Source: Gavia stellata (taxonomy: Eukaryota; Chordata; Aves; Gaviiformes; Gaviidae). Taken from it: a stretch of 64,000 nt of DNA. The DNA lies in NCBI RefSeq assembly GCF_030936135.1, contig NC_082616.1, positions 12,459,001-12,523,000 of the forward strand, in the 5' to 3' direction. The notes below the pieces were generated by a model. The model was not told where the DNA came from. It saw only the letters and a list, made by a program, of their open reading frames with translations, and searched no databases. Position numbers and translations under genes: made by a program. This document shows, piece after piece, positions 1 through 13,500 of this stretch; within the stretch, counting starts at the first letter, position 1, and each line of letters opens with the position of its first letter.

Positions 1-1019
1 GGTCTTTGATCAGAGCTGGGATGCTGGGTGCGGTGGGTTGGGTTTGCTGAGCCAACGTGGAGGACTTCTGCAGGCTTTGGCTTTGGAGTGGTCTACGAAA
101 CTGGCTCTCCTGGCCACCAGGAATGGCCAGAGGTGTCACGGTCCTCAAGTCTAAAGGCTCAGTGCTCGGTTCTTGTGCTTAACTTGAAATTACAGGGATC
201 TAAGTGCGCAGCCCCGGCAAAGCATGTGTTAAGGCTGAGAGAGGAGCGCGACAGAAGCAATGCCTTGAGTGCATAACCCATTTCTTCAGCTGAATTTTCC
301 CTGGAATAAAAACCTTTTCTTCAAGAAAAAAAAGGAACCTTTCTCACCTTCTGTGCAATAGGGAGAGTGATTTTCTCACGTGCCAAACATCAAGAAACAC
401 GAGAAGTCCTAGGAAAAACATCCTCTGAGTTCTCTCTCTGTAAACGTCCTCCCTTCAAGCATGCCTTCCTTTTTTAAATGCCTGCTAAACCCACCTCCCT
501 GCTTTTCTTCATCATACTCCCAGTCCCTTTCCTTCTCCAGAAATAAATCTGAATGTCTCTTGAACTCATTTATACTGCTCGGTTGCCTTCCCCAGCCTAA
601 CTCATTCCATATGGCTATTGCTCTTTGCATGGAGCAGTTCTGCCTGGGTTCCCTCATTTACTTCCAAGATTCTTAATTTTATGAACAATTTCCTAACAAT
701 CAGATCAATTAGAATGTGGAAAAGTCCTCCAAGGGAAGCGGTAGGATCCCTGTCACTGGTATAATGCAAATTTGGGCCAGACAAAGCAATTCCGCCATCC
801 TCTGCGGAACAATCCCTTGGATGGGCTGATCTAATAAAGCAGATATTTTCCATCTTTGCATTCCTGGGGCCTGATCCTCCTCCCAGTGACACCAGCGGCA
901 GAGCTCTCCCGGCTTTCTGCGGGAGAGGCTGGGCTCCCTCTGCCCATCACGCCGGGGCTTTGCCTTCTGCGCGCAGCTCTGCCTTTTTCCAGCGCGAGGG
1001 CCCCGTGACGTAAAATCAC

Positions 1020-1790
1020 TTCGGGTTGTTTAGGCTTGCTTTCACAATTATAGCTGCTGCTGCTTTGCTATTCTTTTTTTTTCCCCTTATTTATTCTGAG
1101 TAATGCCTGACACATGCTTATTTCATGCTTCGTACCAATATATTTCAACGAAAGGCAAACAGAAAGAATGAAACCAATACAGTTTTAATGGATCAAATAC
1201 CATCCTACTAAAAACCACAATTTTCGAATCAACATTTTTATTGAAACAGACTTTCATTCAGAGCAAAGCATCCTACTGAAACCCGGCATTTTTTCAAACT
1301 CTTGTCCAACAGTCTCTTTTATTTTCCCATCTCAAACAGGTAATTTTCCAATCAGACGTATTATACCAAATCAATTTACATTTACCAAAAATATATAATT
1401 ACAAGAATTAGCCCAAACCAACGTATTTTTTTAATCCTTTGCCTGTTAACTCAAACCACATATATCTGCAAGTAGGAATTCTTTTGGAAACCAGTGGAAA
1501 TGTATTCCAAACAATGCATTCTTATTCAAATTCTTATACATTTTAATCAAAAAAATCTTGTATTATCTGCAACCAATATCTTCGAAGTCAGCCCATTTTA
1601 TTTTGTTTAAGTCAGACCACTTTTACTAACCCCCTGGTTTATATGGAAGTAATATAGTATGCGTATTGAATGCGATGCCTAATGACTTTGATATAATAAC
1701 ACAAGCAAGTTATTTTCAATATATATATAGCGAATGGCTACATTGCTGATATTTACCAACCCAAAACATATTTTTATTGAAAACAGGAGG
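1020..1790. other. AT-rich non-coding block
   Basis: AT-rich unique sequence with many stops in all frames and short AT microsatellite patches (ATATATATATAG at about 1720). It begins at a sharp drop from GC-rich sequence at 1020. A candidate ancient conserved element, without specific support. Confidence 0.25.
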
Positions 1791-3689
1791 GATACCCAGC
1801 AAGGACTAGCTTTTTCCCTGGGCTTGCGTGGCTGAAGGGGATAGGGGTGGAAGGGTGGAGGACCAAAGGGTAGTGCTCAGGAGAGGGTATTCCCACCCTC
1901 CAAACTTCTGCTGTCTCAAGCAGCAACGCAAGAGCGCAGGACGGTGATAGTGTCTTTGCGCTGGGGACTCCCACGTGCTGTTACACCTTCCATAACCTCC
2001 AAAAACCCACAAACGTGGGAGGTTTTACAGCCACAGCTTGTACAGGAAACTTCCTCGGGACCGTCTCCGTGGATGGTTGGGAACCTTCCTCCAGCTGCGG
2101 GCCAGTGGAGATCCACCTGCCTGGAGCCGGCGCTGGCCTCGCTGGATCTTCTCCATCCCTCAGGTGTGGTTGTTGACAGGAGTTATATCTGCTCTTGGCT
2201 TTCACTTCTCTTGGCTAAAGGACAGGCTTGCCTTTCTCTAGGGTATCTTGGAGCTCTTCTCTGTGCTGGCTCTAGCTCCAGCTGAGCTTCCTTGCACGTG
2301 GATGACCAAGTTCCTGAATTCTCTATTAAAGAAGGTCTCAACAGAGTCTTATAAAGCAGTAATAAAATTTTCCTGTCCTGGGCAGATTTGCGCCACGTGA
2401 TATGTCCCCTCAGCTGTCTACGTTTTCCTGCCTGTGGCTGGAATTCCAGCTGTTAGTTCCCATGATGATATGGATCTCGCCTAGCTTTGGCAGCCATCTC
2501 AAAGTGAAATATTTGGTCTGACCTAGTGTGGGAAAGAAAGGTGCCTCCACAGGGCAGGTCCTCTGATCTTACCATAGCTTGGGTCACCCTTGGAAGACGC
2601 TGGTCTTCCTCCAGGACTGCGAGAGGGAGCAGGCAGCAAGAGATACCTGCGGTTGGGTGGACACCCACGCACCACAGCACCTGGGGGGTGCCGGTCCCAG
2701 CTTGCTGGCAGACGGATGGTCCCGCCGACGCAGTGTCTGGGAAGGGGGAGAGGGGCAGGTGGGCTGCACGGCACCGGCAAGTCCCAGTCTCCGTCCCTGC
2801 CGCGGCTTTTCCCAGTGGCTGATGAGAGGGTTGAGATGGGGCTGGCGTTCCGGTCCCTGCCGGGCGGCAGGGAGGCTGGGAAGCTGGCCTGGCTAAATTC
2901 ATTTACTCCTCGGCTTGCTCCTTTATTTATTGAGGGGCTGAGCAGGCTTGGCAGTATTCCGGTATTTCAGCAAAATTAGATATTAATTTTCTCCTAAATG
3001 CTCTATAATTTTATTTTATTAAAACTTTTACAAGGAGAGAGAGAGAGGTTTTTTGCCCCATCCCAAATGGGTGCCAATAAAATCTTTATACCCTACCGCA
3101 GTCTCAGGTACTCCACGTTTGCAAAGAAAAATACGTTATGCAGAGAAATTTTTTTTTTAAAATATATATTAGAGAAAGGATATAAAACTTTATTGGCACT
3201 ATATTTCCTAGCCCTCTACTTCAGAAAGCCAACTTTCTCAAGTTTTATACACCAAGCATACAGTCCTGAAAGGGAGGAACAGGGAAATAAACCTTTAGGC
3301 CAATGTGGGGATCTCCGAGAGCACTTCCAATAATTTTTACTGTGAAAGTAATACACTGATTTTAAGGTCTGGCGCCTTAGGAGCTGAGTCGGGCTTAGAG
3401 GAGAGCAGCCTGGGCATCTGCCCCTGGTTCGAGGGGTGGGAAGACCACGCTGGGACGGTCGCATCCCCTGGCAGGTGATGGGACTTCCCAACGTACCCAT
3501 GCAAGCAGAGGGGTTTTCCTCCTGCTTTTTAATCCCAGAGCTTTTACCACTGCTTAGGACAAACCGTCCCTTTGCCGTCGCTTCTTTCAGACCATGGGGG
3601 GTTTGCACAAAAAGGCTAACCCGCAGCCTGGATAAACCGGGGTAGCCCTTCTAGAGCCAGATGATCGCCCTTGACTGAAACCAGCCAAG

Positions 3690-4270
3690 AATCTGGTCCA
3701 GCTTTCTAGTCTTTATTGGGAAAATTTGTTTACAGCTGTATACTGGGCAAAGGAAGTTCATGCAGCCCTTCTGCACCACTTATTCACACAAAGCTTTAAT
3801 ATTTGATAATGTTATTTAATAAAATCTGTTACAAGGTTCTTAAATAACTCTTTATGACCCTTTTATGATTTATGTCATGACACATAACCTCGGGTGTATG
3901 TATTTTATGTTATTACAGATGTGTAAACTGATATTAATTGTACACATTTTCCCCTGAAGTATAAGAACTTATTTTTTTCTCTTTTTCCCTTGGCTATATA
4001 ACTAGACATATAATAATTTCTACAGAAGGTAAAACCAGCACATATAGTAAAAAATGGATGAAAAATGTTTGTGCAGCTCTGCCTTTCATTTTAAATGAAT
4101 ATAAATGTTCGTATATGTCATAAATTTAAGCTGCAAGTAAATTACTGCCAAGTTCTGAGCCCATCTCATGTTTGAATCCTGGAGTAAAATAGAAAACATT
4201 TGTTGAATCAGTCTGCTGAAAGCAGCAAGGAAATGATGTAATGTTTATGAAATATGCAGTTTTGATACAA
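3690..4270. other. AT-rich non-coding block
   Basis: Unique AT-rich sequence containing TGATATTAATTGTACAC and TTTTATGATTTATGTCATGA (CDX-like and bZIP-like words). No open frames and no recognised repeat. Possible regulatory element, low confidence. Confidence 0.25.
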
Positions 4271-6144
4271 TCCAATTAGCACTCTCGGCTGCTCTCTAGC
4301 AGGCTTGCAGCAGGTCTGCTGGGGGACTGACCCCCGCCGCGGCCGGACGGATGGCTTTCCTTAGGAGGGTGCCCGAGCAGCTCCCTGCCGGTTACTGCTC
4401 ATTCCGCTGCTAACGATGCCCCCGAATGCTCTTTGGGACCATCTAGCCCGGGACGCGCCAACAAAGGTCAGGGCAGATGGGTGAGAAACCCCCTGAGCCA
4501 ATCTGTGTTTCCAGGGGCGCCTGTCAGTGGGAACCGCCAAATCTTCCCTTTTTCTTGGGTAAAACGCCCATCAGCAGCTGGCGCGTTCCCCTGCGATAGG
4601 GACGGTGCCGCATCCCCTCTCTCCAGGGGCTTTCATGGAGGCAGCCCAGGCAGCTTTTGCCCAGCACAACGGGGTCGGGACACGAGATCACATCCTGAAG
4701 GAGCACCAGGAACTGCACCCTCGCTTTCTGAACCTACAGGATTTTCCACCCCGAAATCCACCTCTGCAAATGATAACCCCAGCTGAGGAAGTCACAGCCT
4801 CAAAAAGAAGGAAAAATAAAGCCAAGATACCTTTCTCTTCAAATGCAATTTACAAAACATTTCAGCATCTGGAACAAGGGACATTAGTTTTGATTATTTC
4901 CTTATGATATTTATTCAATTTGTTATACTTAAAACTATTATTGTTTTCTATTCTATCTCTCCCTCACTCTGTTCTTCTCTTTCATCCCCATATTTCTGTT
5001 CATTTGTCAAGCACAGCTAAGGAAAAAAAAAAAACAGCGGCAGGAAAAAAAAATCGAAATATGTCATCAGTGTGGCCTTTTTTGTTTTATGGCATTAAAT
5101 GAACTGCCTGCCCAGGCAGAAAAAATAGAGCAAGTATTTGAAGTTTGACATTCTAATGACCAAAAGCGAAGCCGGAAAGTGAGCCAGTAATCAAATACTT
5201 GGGTAGCCTATTTACCCAAACCTCTGCTAATGATGGTGTAATGCCACTGATGGATGCACACGCGTGTCTGCCGTGTCATGGGCTGCAAGCTGACGTGAAG
5301 TTAACTTGAACTCACGTTAAATATTGAATTGGAAGTAGCCATGCTCAGATGGCACAGGGACACGAGCTCATTTGAAGCTTTATAAACCAGTCAAAGCTGC
5401 AGAAATCAGCCCAGAGATGCTGGCAGGTCTTCTCAGCGGCTGGGTCCGGTGGCTGTAAGTCTTGTTCTCTGCCCTGCATGAGGACAACTGTGTTGGCCCA
5501 TCGGCCAAGAGGGCTCCTCTCGCCCTTCATCACACCCATCCCGAGGAAGGAGTGACAGGGATCTCTTCCCACCAGGGAGTCTGCGGAAGAGCTCCTCGTC
5601 AAGCCAAGCCAATAATGGATTTTTTGGCTCCGTGGCCAAACCAGACCAAAAAACCCCCCAACACATGTTGAACCTCAGCTTTTGGGGGAAAAATATAAAA
5701 CCCAAAACATGTCACCTTGGGTCATCCTGAAACATCGTCTTTGATTCAAATTCGAAGTACTTTGTTTTGCTTTGCTGAGTTATTTAACTCTTTTGTTCTA
5801 ACTTTTGTCTTTTAATTTAGGTCAATTTAGAAATAAACAAATGCTGTTCGGAAACAAAAGGCTTAAAGGTTTTGCTTGGGAAATGTCAAATGTTTTAGCA
5901 AGTCTAAAGTGAAATATTTTGACATTTTCCAAAAAAAAAAAAAGATAGATCCGTGCTTTTTTCTAGCTGAAATCAATAGCTGAATTTGACCTGAAAGTGT
6001 GAATAGTTTCTCTTTTCTTCTAAAACTCCTTTTTTAAATGAAATTACTTTCAGTTGCAACAAAAAACCAAAACAACCTATGCCCAAGTGTAGTTCTTCTC
6101 TCCTGTGGCCCGGGAAACCTCCAGAAACCCAAGCTGGATGCCTG

Positions 6145-6145
<1 letters not shown>

Positions 6146-6186
<41 letters not shown>

Positions 6187-6249
6187 GTAATGGTTGGACT
6201 TGATGATCTTACAGGTCTTTTCCAACCTTAGTGATTCTGTGATTCTGTG
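6146..6249 (+). mobile_element. Short CR1 3' end, truncated within its T-tract
   Basis: Forty T residues (6146-6185), then GGTAATGGTTGGACTTGATG, ATCTTACAGGTCTTTTCC, AACCTTAGTGATTCTGTG and a second ATTCTGTG. The sequence after the T run is almost identical to the copy at 21529-21600. Both share an internal poly(T) just before the 3' conserved part, so they belong to the same CR1 subfamily. The element is only 104 bp long because reverse transcription stopped in or near the T-tract. Confidence 0.93.
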
Positions 6250-9200
6250 CTTCCCACAGGACCGGCGCACTTACGGATCTTCCTCTTCCATCCAACAGCT
6301 ATTCGGACGTAATAAAAATGCATCTGTTATTAACCACGCGGGAGATGGCTCGTCTTTTCAGAGTAAGGACCTTGGCCAATACATCACCTGCACATCGCTT
6401 CGCATCCCTTCTTGTTCCTCCTGTGTGCCCTTGTTAAACCCTGCTCTCGTCAGATGGCCGCCTCTTTTGTCCAGGGGACAGTCAAGGTGTAGGCTGGTGC
6501 CGATTTTGGTGGTGTTTGCTACTTAAAAGCATTTCTGAACGTGGTCCTTTTCTCTTTAATGCCTGTACGTATTAGAAGTTGGCCAGTTGCTCCTTCCTGA
6601 GCGAGCAGAGTTTATTTAAGTGGGTTTACAGTGGCGTAGGATACAGCTGGGTGTTACAGCACGCACTTAATAAATTACCAGCTGGTAAGAAATGTGTTTG
6701 GACAATGGGGAGAGACAATAGCCGAGATAAAAAAGAGTAAAAGTCATGCCTGCTTTGAGGAAAGCAAACACAACGCTGCTGCCAGCAGCCATCCCGCACG
6801 GCTCTGAGCTTGCGTTTTCCACATCTCCCATGCCTGGTCCAGCTAACCCTTTCTATGGGCATTACCACGGCAGATCAGGCTGAGAGCCTGTGAGAAATCC
6901 CCCCCCACGTCAGGCCAGTCTGTTTTGCTACTCAAATGCAGAGGAGAAGTCCGGCCGGGCTGGCATGGGTGGCTATCAGCCTACCTAGTCCCGTGGGACC
7001 ACGCATCTGCTCTGCGGCCTCACCTGGTGCCACGCAGGGAGCTTTGATTTCACGGCCCTGGGTGGGATTTGTAACGAAAGAGCAGCAAAACTGTTGCAAA
7101 CCAGTTTTGCGCTGATTGCAGGTTAACCCTGGCACCATGGAACGCCGGTGTCCATCTCACCCCCCGGCTCAGCTCGGGGGGCTCGGGAGCCCTTTCAGCT
7201 GTCTGCTGAAGCGACGCGTGAGGCTGCTTTGCTCCCCACCCAGGCAGAAGTGCAATTCCTCAGCTCCCGGCTGCTGGGAAAGTTTACTGTGGAAACCGAT
7301 ACCCTCCTAAAAGTCCTCCCTCGCCCCGGTGTCACTGCAGGTAGGGCTGGGTCAGAGGATTACTCTGGGGCTGCCCGCCACGCTCATTGTCCTCCAAAGC
7401 ATGAATGAATGGGGTAATTTAACCCCGAGAAGATAACGAACTGCCGCCTCTGTACCAACAGTTGTTATTAGCATTTCCCATGAAGCTGCCGGGTGTTGGT
7501 TTAAAGGGTCTTTTCACAAATTATCAGGATATCTGTCTCCTTCCAGGTGCTGAGTGTCTCTGTGACGCGGCTTCTCTCTGGTCATCAACTACAAACGGGC
7601 AGGAAAGCTTTCGTTACCTCCAACACTCGTTACACGCCTGTCGGGAGTTTGAAGCAGAGCTGGCGGGCGGTGGGTACCATGTCTCACACTCCAACGCACA
7701 TGGTCCATCCTGCTGGAGAAGTTTTGCTCCTCAGACAATACCTGCCCTCAGGGAGCTTTATGAAGCATTTCTCCACTTTTCTGGGTACGTGCCAAGGTTT
7801 CTCCTTCAGAGTGGGATTTAAATAGGTAATAATTGCACCCCAGCGTCGGGGCCGAGGCGGTGCCTGGCATCCTCCGGTGCAAGCCACCCAGATGCCCGAA
7901 TTAGCAGAGCGGCACGCAGGCTCCCCTTTCACCCGCCCTCCCTCCCTCCGTGCCCCGGTTCTCGGAGCGTGCCAGCCTGCAGCTGGGGTGGCTCAGCTGC
8001 AGCAAGGGGGGCTCCGGGGACCCATGTGTCCTCCCTCTCATTTCAGGAGGGCAGCTAGTCCCGGCTCGAGCAGTCGCAGTGCAGCAGTTCTTTTTTGGGC
8101 TTTCATGAAGGCAGGGATTTTTTTTCCCATTCATGGGACTCCATTGTCTAATTTCCCCAGAAATAACAGCCCCTCCTTTTCTGCCTTAATTGCTGTGTCA
8201 TTTTTGCGCGTGTCAGAGAGAGTCTGGGTGCAACTGGTGGGGTGAAAAGTGTGGGTTGTGACTGCGCTAAACGGCCCCTTATCCTAAAGGGCAGCATCAC
8301 CTACATCCCGGGGCTCCCTGCCCAGCCAAGACACCTGGTAGCACGCATGGAGCCTTGGGTACTTCATTTATCCACAGGCTTCAGGATAAACAGGAATGAG
8401 CGGATTCAGCGTTTCAGTACCTATCTTCACGAAAGCCTGCAGACCTTAGATCAAAATTGTAATTTTGCCTCGCGTCAGATTCGCCGCAGATGAAACGCAT
8501 TCTGCTCTGGGAAGCCATCTAGCATTGCAGATGTCCAGCATAACACAGCATATCAGTTTTATTAAGCAGGATGCTAGGCAATTTAATAGCCTGGTTTAAT
8601 TCGGCAGAATTTATCCAGCTTAAGTGTTTTTCCATCTTCTACTCAACCCGTTTTATGATTTATCAATTACCTGTTTCACATATATCATGGGTTTCACTTT
8701 TTCACTCTGTAAATCATATTCCTGGCCAAAGAAATGGGGGTTTTTTACAATTGAAAAAAACACCAACCCCAAAAACTTGTCTTTCTGTATGAGAGGCTTA
8801 ATACTTTCTGTGAAATATTTAAAACATCATTTACAATAGATGCAATTCAGCAACGAGTCAGAAGATTTGCAGGATGCTCGTGAGGTTATAGTGACCTTTT
8901 GAGGATAAACTGTATTAAGTATTAATCTTTCCTACAAATAAGGCTGATTTCCATCAATAGGCAGTTCTTTTTTTTTTTTTTGCTTTTTCCCTGCTAAGTA
9001 TGCCACCCCTTTTGGAGAAAGCCTCTCCCTGTAGCATCGCTGGCGTCTCAGATGGTTTGAGAGGAGCTGCCCTCCCATTCAAATGTGGAGATGACTTTTC
9101 ATTGACGATGGGAGGTTTGTGGGTGTCTCCCCCAGAGCCTTATTTTGTAAAGCACTTACTGAAACGCTGCCTGAAAAAACAAACACGAAGCTTAAATCCC

Positions 9201-9407
9201 TCACCCGCGTCCCGAGGGGACATCTCCATTCACTCCGGCGGGCGCTGGCGCAGACTCCGTCTGTGCAAAAGCACAGCAATATAATTGCAATAGGCCCTGC
9301 AACAGCACTGCCAAAATAAAATTAAAATTTTGTAATTCTTTTCTTTTAATCGTCCATTGTATCCGATCCTGACCAACTCCCGAAGACTTTAAAAAAACCA
9401 GACCGCT

Positions 9408-9462
9408 GGGTAAAATCCTGGCTTCACGGAGGTCAACGGCAGGAACTTCCATGGGCTTAATG
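9408..9462. repeat. Old interspersed repeat fragment sharing a 17-mer with 61029
   Basis: TGGGTAAAATCCTGGCT, then TCACGGAGGTCAACGGCAGG and AACTTCCATGGGC. The order (AAATCCTGGC, a GGTCAACGG block, then CCATGG) parallels the fragment at 61029-61075 and suggests two diverged copies of one dispersed repeat. Confidence 0.4.
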
Positions 9463-10259
9463 AGCTCACGGGCTCTCCCCATGTCTGTTATGACTTTATT
9501 TATGTCGTGGTTTAATGAATGATTGTCTAACGCAGATGCACAAATGACTCCAAATGAGACCGAGATCCCTGCGGTGGTTCGTGCTCTATGGAAATGTGAT
9601 ATTAGGCTGTCTCTGTCCCAAAGACCGGGCGTTTAAGAGAAAAGCTAGGGAGAAAATACAACAACTCACCTACCAATTTTAAGCCAGGTGGTAATTTTTG
9701 CCATTTTTGTGGTGCCTCCGGCTCGAACCCACGGCATCGGCAGGAAAAAGGGAATTATTACTTTGCAAAAATACCCCAAAAAGGCAAGAGAGTCACACAG
9801 GAAACCTGCACCAGAAGAGGGTAAAGGCTGAAGCCCACCACAAAACCCCTCTTCTTGGTGATTGTAGCTCCTTTTTATGGTCAGTGGTGTTATTGATCCA
9901 TCAGCATCTAATAAACAGGGACCAATTTAATGAACCGATGTGATAATTACGTGGGGTTTTATGGGTTCAGTCTGGAACACGACCGCTGGCAAAAATGGTT
10001 TTGACTCGAGGTTTTGACGTGGAGAATAAACCTTTCACAAAAACAGAATCGCTCATTAAAGTTGATGATACTGTGAAAAACGTTCGTCTCGTCCTTAGAA
10101 ACATACGTCCTTTGCATTTTAAAGAAGTATAACAGAAAACATTATCAAGAGCACTAGAGGGTTTTTTCTCTGCCAGGAACCAGCTGGTTGCAAACGCTTT
10201 CAAATGGAAACAACTCAGAAATTTCAAAAATGTTTGCAAAAAAGACATTTTCACTTTTC

Positions 10260-10780
10260 AACCAACTCTGTTATTGATTTTCCAGGCTGAATAAGGAATG
10301 CTTGTTGAATTTTATGGAAACTGATAGTGGGACTATATGAAACTGGCCATAAAAGATAACAGATTTTGTTTTAAAGTCAGATAAAAGTTATAGTCCCATG
10401 TTATTTGGCATATGAATTTCCTATGATACCAATAAAAATGTTAGTTATAAAGCATTTCCTGAGGAATGGTTGTAACCCCAAATGATCATGGTTATTTGCT
10501 GAGGAAAATAGGTTTTATTCCGAACAATAAACCTATGCAGATTTATTAACCTGGGAAACACACAGCCATTTCATGTACCAATCCGGTTTGAGCTGATGGA
10601 ATTAATAACACTGATATAATGAAAAATATCTTTTACACTCCAAAACCATTGCCTGCGTAATGTCACACATAAAAGAGTTTACTTAGCAGCCCTTTAGCTC
10701 TATTTTCCCATTCTTCGCAGAAGTCTTCATTCACAATGGATTGGTTCTATTTAAATGGTGATATTTGCTATGTATCGTGT
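10260..10780. other. AT-rich non-coding block
   Basis: Low-CpG unique sequence with CCATAAAAGATAACAG (CDX/HOX-like and GATA words) and GAATTAATAACACTGATA. No coding potential. Candidate conserved element by composition only. Confidence 0.25.
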
Positions 10781-12779
10781 TACTGCAGCACTATTCCCTG
10801 TAGATGAATGAAAGCCGAGCATGAACTAACAAGAAAAATACTCGGGAGATGAAACTTCGAAACAACCGAAAATGCCTTTCGTGCTTTCAGGGTGATGGCA
10901 AGCGAGCCCGATGGGTGCTCGTGGTACCTCCAAACCCTCCCCGGCGCGCTCCGCAGCGAGAGCGCCTTGGCTCGCCCTTGCTGCAAGCGTAAATAGCCTG
11001 AGCCCCCCTGAATTCAACCGCAAGAAACACACGGGGAGACGATTAAATGAAGAGTTAAGCGCCGCTTGTCCCAGAGCCCTCTGAGCTCACCTGGGAACCC
11101 GCCCGCTGCCTGGGCGGAGGGCTGGCTCAGGGCTGCGGTGAATGTATGGAGCCTGAGCCCTGATGGTAGGTGTCAGGAGCTGTGCAGCCCCTCTCTCCTG
11201 CCGACATCTGCGTTTTCCCTCCCCTTTGGGTCCGCAGCCCCAACTGCAAAGCGCAACTCTGCTAATAAAGCGGCACCGGAGGATGCACAGCCGTAAAAAG
11301 CTTCAGCCATCAGCTTCATCGCTTTGGCTTAGCTGGCGGCAGCACCGCACGGCTCCCATCCGTGATTTGGGTGGCTGTGCTATAGAGTGCTCCGAGGGCA
11401 CCTACAAAGGCTTGCCTTCGCCTGCCGCCAGCCTGGCTGCCTCCTGCCAGGGGAGCTCAGCTTCGCCAGCCCCGGCACGGCCAGCTCCTTGCTCTACAGC
11501 GACTCGCAGGTCCCAAGCTGCGGCCAAGCAAACTTCCCGCTACGTGGGGACGGAGCTCCCTGAGTTGTTCTCCTAAGCCAACGAAGTTTTTCACGTTATC
11601 ATGCAATTTTATATTTTTTTTAGCGTAGGAATAGCTGTCTTTTAAACTAAGAGACATGGCAAATAGGCTAGCTCGCTCACCAGCTATCAGCTGTTGGGGG
11701 GGGCATATTTTTGGAGGGCAAAAGCTAAAGCTAGGATGAGGACTCACCTTGGGAAAAGAGACAAGAGAGGTAAATCCTGAAACAGCCAGCTGAACGTAAG
11801 GCTTGCTTTAATTAGGTGTTAAAGCCAGTGCAAAGATAAGATTCAGTTAGAAGAATAAGGCATTTTTTTCCCTAACGTTGCTTCTTTTAATTTTTCTTCC
11901 TTTTACCCTGAAACCGGCTACCACTGTTTAATTCGTTCCACATTTCCCAAGGTCGAAGACTGCCATCCCGAGCAGCAGTGCGCTCCACAAATGTTATTTC
12001 TTTCGGAGCGCAGAACAATAAGTGTTTTATCCCATCCGCTGCTTCGCATCCTCGGGATGGTTGGAAGCGGTGTCGGTGGGACAGCGGCGAGCTGTCGGAG
12101 AAGGTGACCTTCGTGACCCCCATCCCACCTCAGTGTGTGGAGCAGAGAGAATGAGAAGGGGGGGGTGACAGTGTTTTGGGGAAGGTCTGGCCCCCGTACT
12201 CCTTGTTTCGAGCCAAGGAGGTAGCAATACGGCTGAAGCAGTGCCCCGGCGCTGCAGATGCTCAGTGCTGGACACCCTCTCCGCAGCCTCCCGAGGGCCA
12301 GAAGACCGGGCGAGCCGAGTCCCATCTGTGGGCTCTGCCTGCTCCCATGCAGAGTTTGCTCCCCTGGGTAATCTATCTTTTCAGAATAATACACCTTAAA
12401 AACGCTTCTGAAACCATCACTGGAAAATCAGGTGGGGAAACTCTATTTTACCTGATTTTGGCCCTTCCTTTCAGAACCCGTCAGCTCTACTGATGGCTGC
12501 GTTTACAGAGGTCGGCGTTTTCCCCGCCTGATTCCCGGAGCAGCCTCTAACCAGGGCTGCCCCACCTGCAGGCAGAGCACTGACGCTCTCATGCCACGCA
12601 CCGGGGGGGGGGGCAGGAGGACGCGTGGGGCGCAGCTCCCGCCTGGCCCCATGGCCCAGCCCAGCGGAGGTCCGGCCGGGCACCTCCGATGCAGCAGGCA
12701 CCCCTGCAGCCGGGGAAGGCACGCAGGGTCACCTAAACCCCCCTCCCAAAATATTATAGGCTCATCTGGCACGTGATGC

Positions 12780-13500
12780 TTGCCAATGGGAGGGAGAGGG
12801 TTAACGGAGGAATTGGGGTTTTGTACCAATCAGCACATTCTGCTTTTATAAATGTATGTATCTATATATAGAGAGAGGGGTGAACATGCTGGCTAAATTT
12901 TGCCTTTTTATAAAGCAGAACCTAAGTCTATAGGCCACGTATTAAGCCAAACAGCATGTTTTCAGGTAATTAGTGTTTATAATCAGTTTGTAAAGCTAAA
13001 GTGACTCCAGATCGCAATGCGCTCAAGAAAAAAACATGTAGAAAAGATGTTTTTTTTTTTCTTTGCGTATGCATGCAAATGCCAAATTAACATCTGCATA
13101 CAATATATGCTCTGGTCAGACCCAAAATATTGTTGTGGTTATGGCCAATTCACTTAAAAGCCTATATGTTTAAAACCTCACATTAGTATGGATGAAATGT
13201 TTTCTGTTCCTTTAACTTTTTTTAGGGTTGGGATTTTTTTTAAGTTAAAGTTTCACATTAATGGTACTTATAAACCACAGCTGTTTCACTGTACTATATA
13301 ACAATAGTGTTTTGTATCTGAGCAAGTTTGGAAATCTTCATGCTTACTCAATTCTTCCAAAACCAAAAGCAACCCCACTTGTTCCTTGAAATGGAAGAGG
13401 TATCTGTAGTGTTTGCAAAACAATTAGATTCTTGACAACTTTTCATAAAGATGATGTTGTGTTATTGCTTTGGGGATGAGATGAAATTCAATCTCGGAGT
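12780..13500. promoter_or_regulatory. AT-rich candidate conserved element
   Basis: An abrupt change at about 12780 from CpG-containing sequence to AT-rich unique DNA with no CR1 or simple-repeat origin. It contains GGTAATTAGTGTTTATAATC (homeodomain and forkhead-like cores at about 12965-12985) and a perfect POU octamer ATGCAAAT at 13073-13080. There are no coding signals. Conservation is inferred from character only. Confidence 0.3.

Larger units (their letters stand above)
1..6145. other. Intergenic, no gene seen
   Basis: All frames are short and lack recognisable domains or splice-consistent neighbours. Apart from the AT-rich blocks listed separately, I see ordinary unique DNA with short A runs (about 5930-5943, 5023-5050). 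Lies about 24-30 kb downstream of the PAX1 3' end. Confidence 0.6.

Noticed and set aside
172..236. Possible further copy of the 48665-type ancient repeat (GTGCTTAACTT ... AAGCATGTGTTAAGG)
   Set aside because: Only two short words match and the intervening sequence does not. Too weak to annotate.
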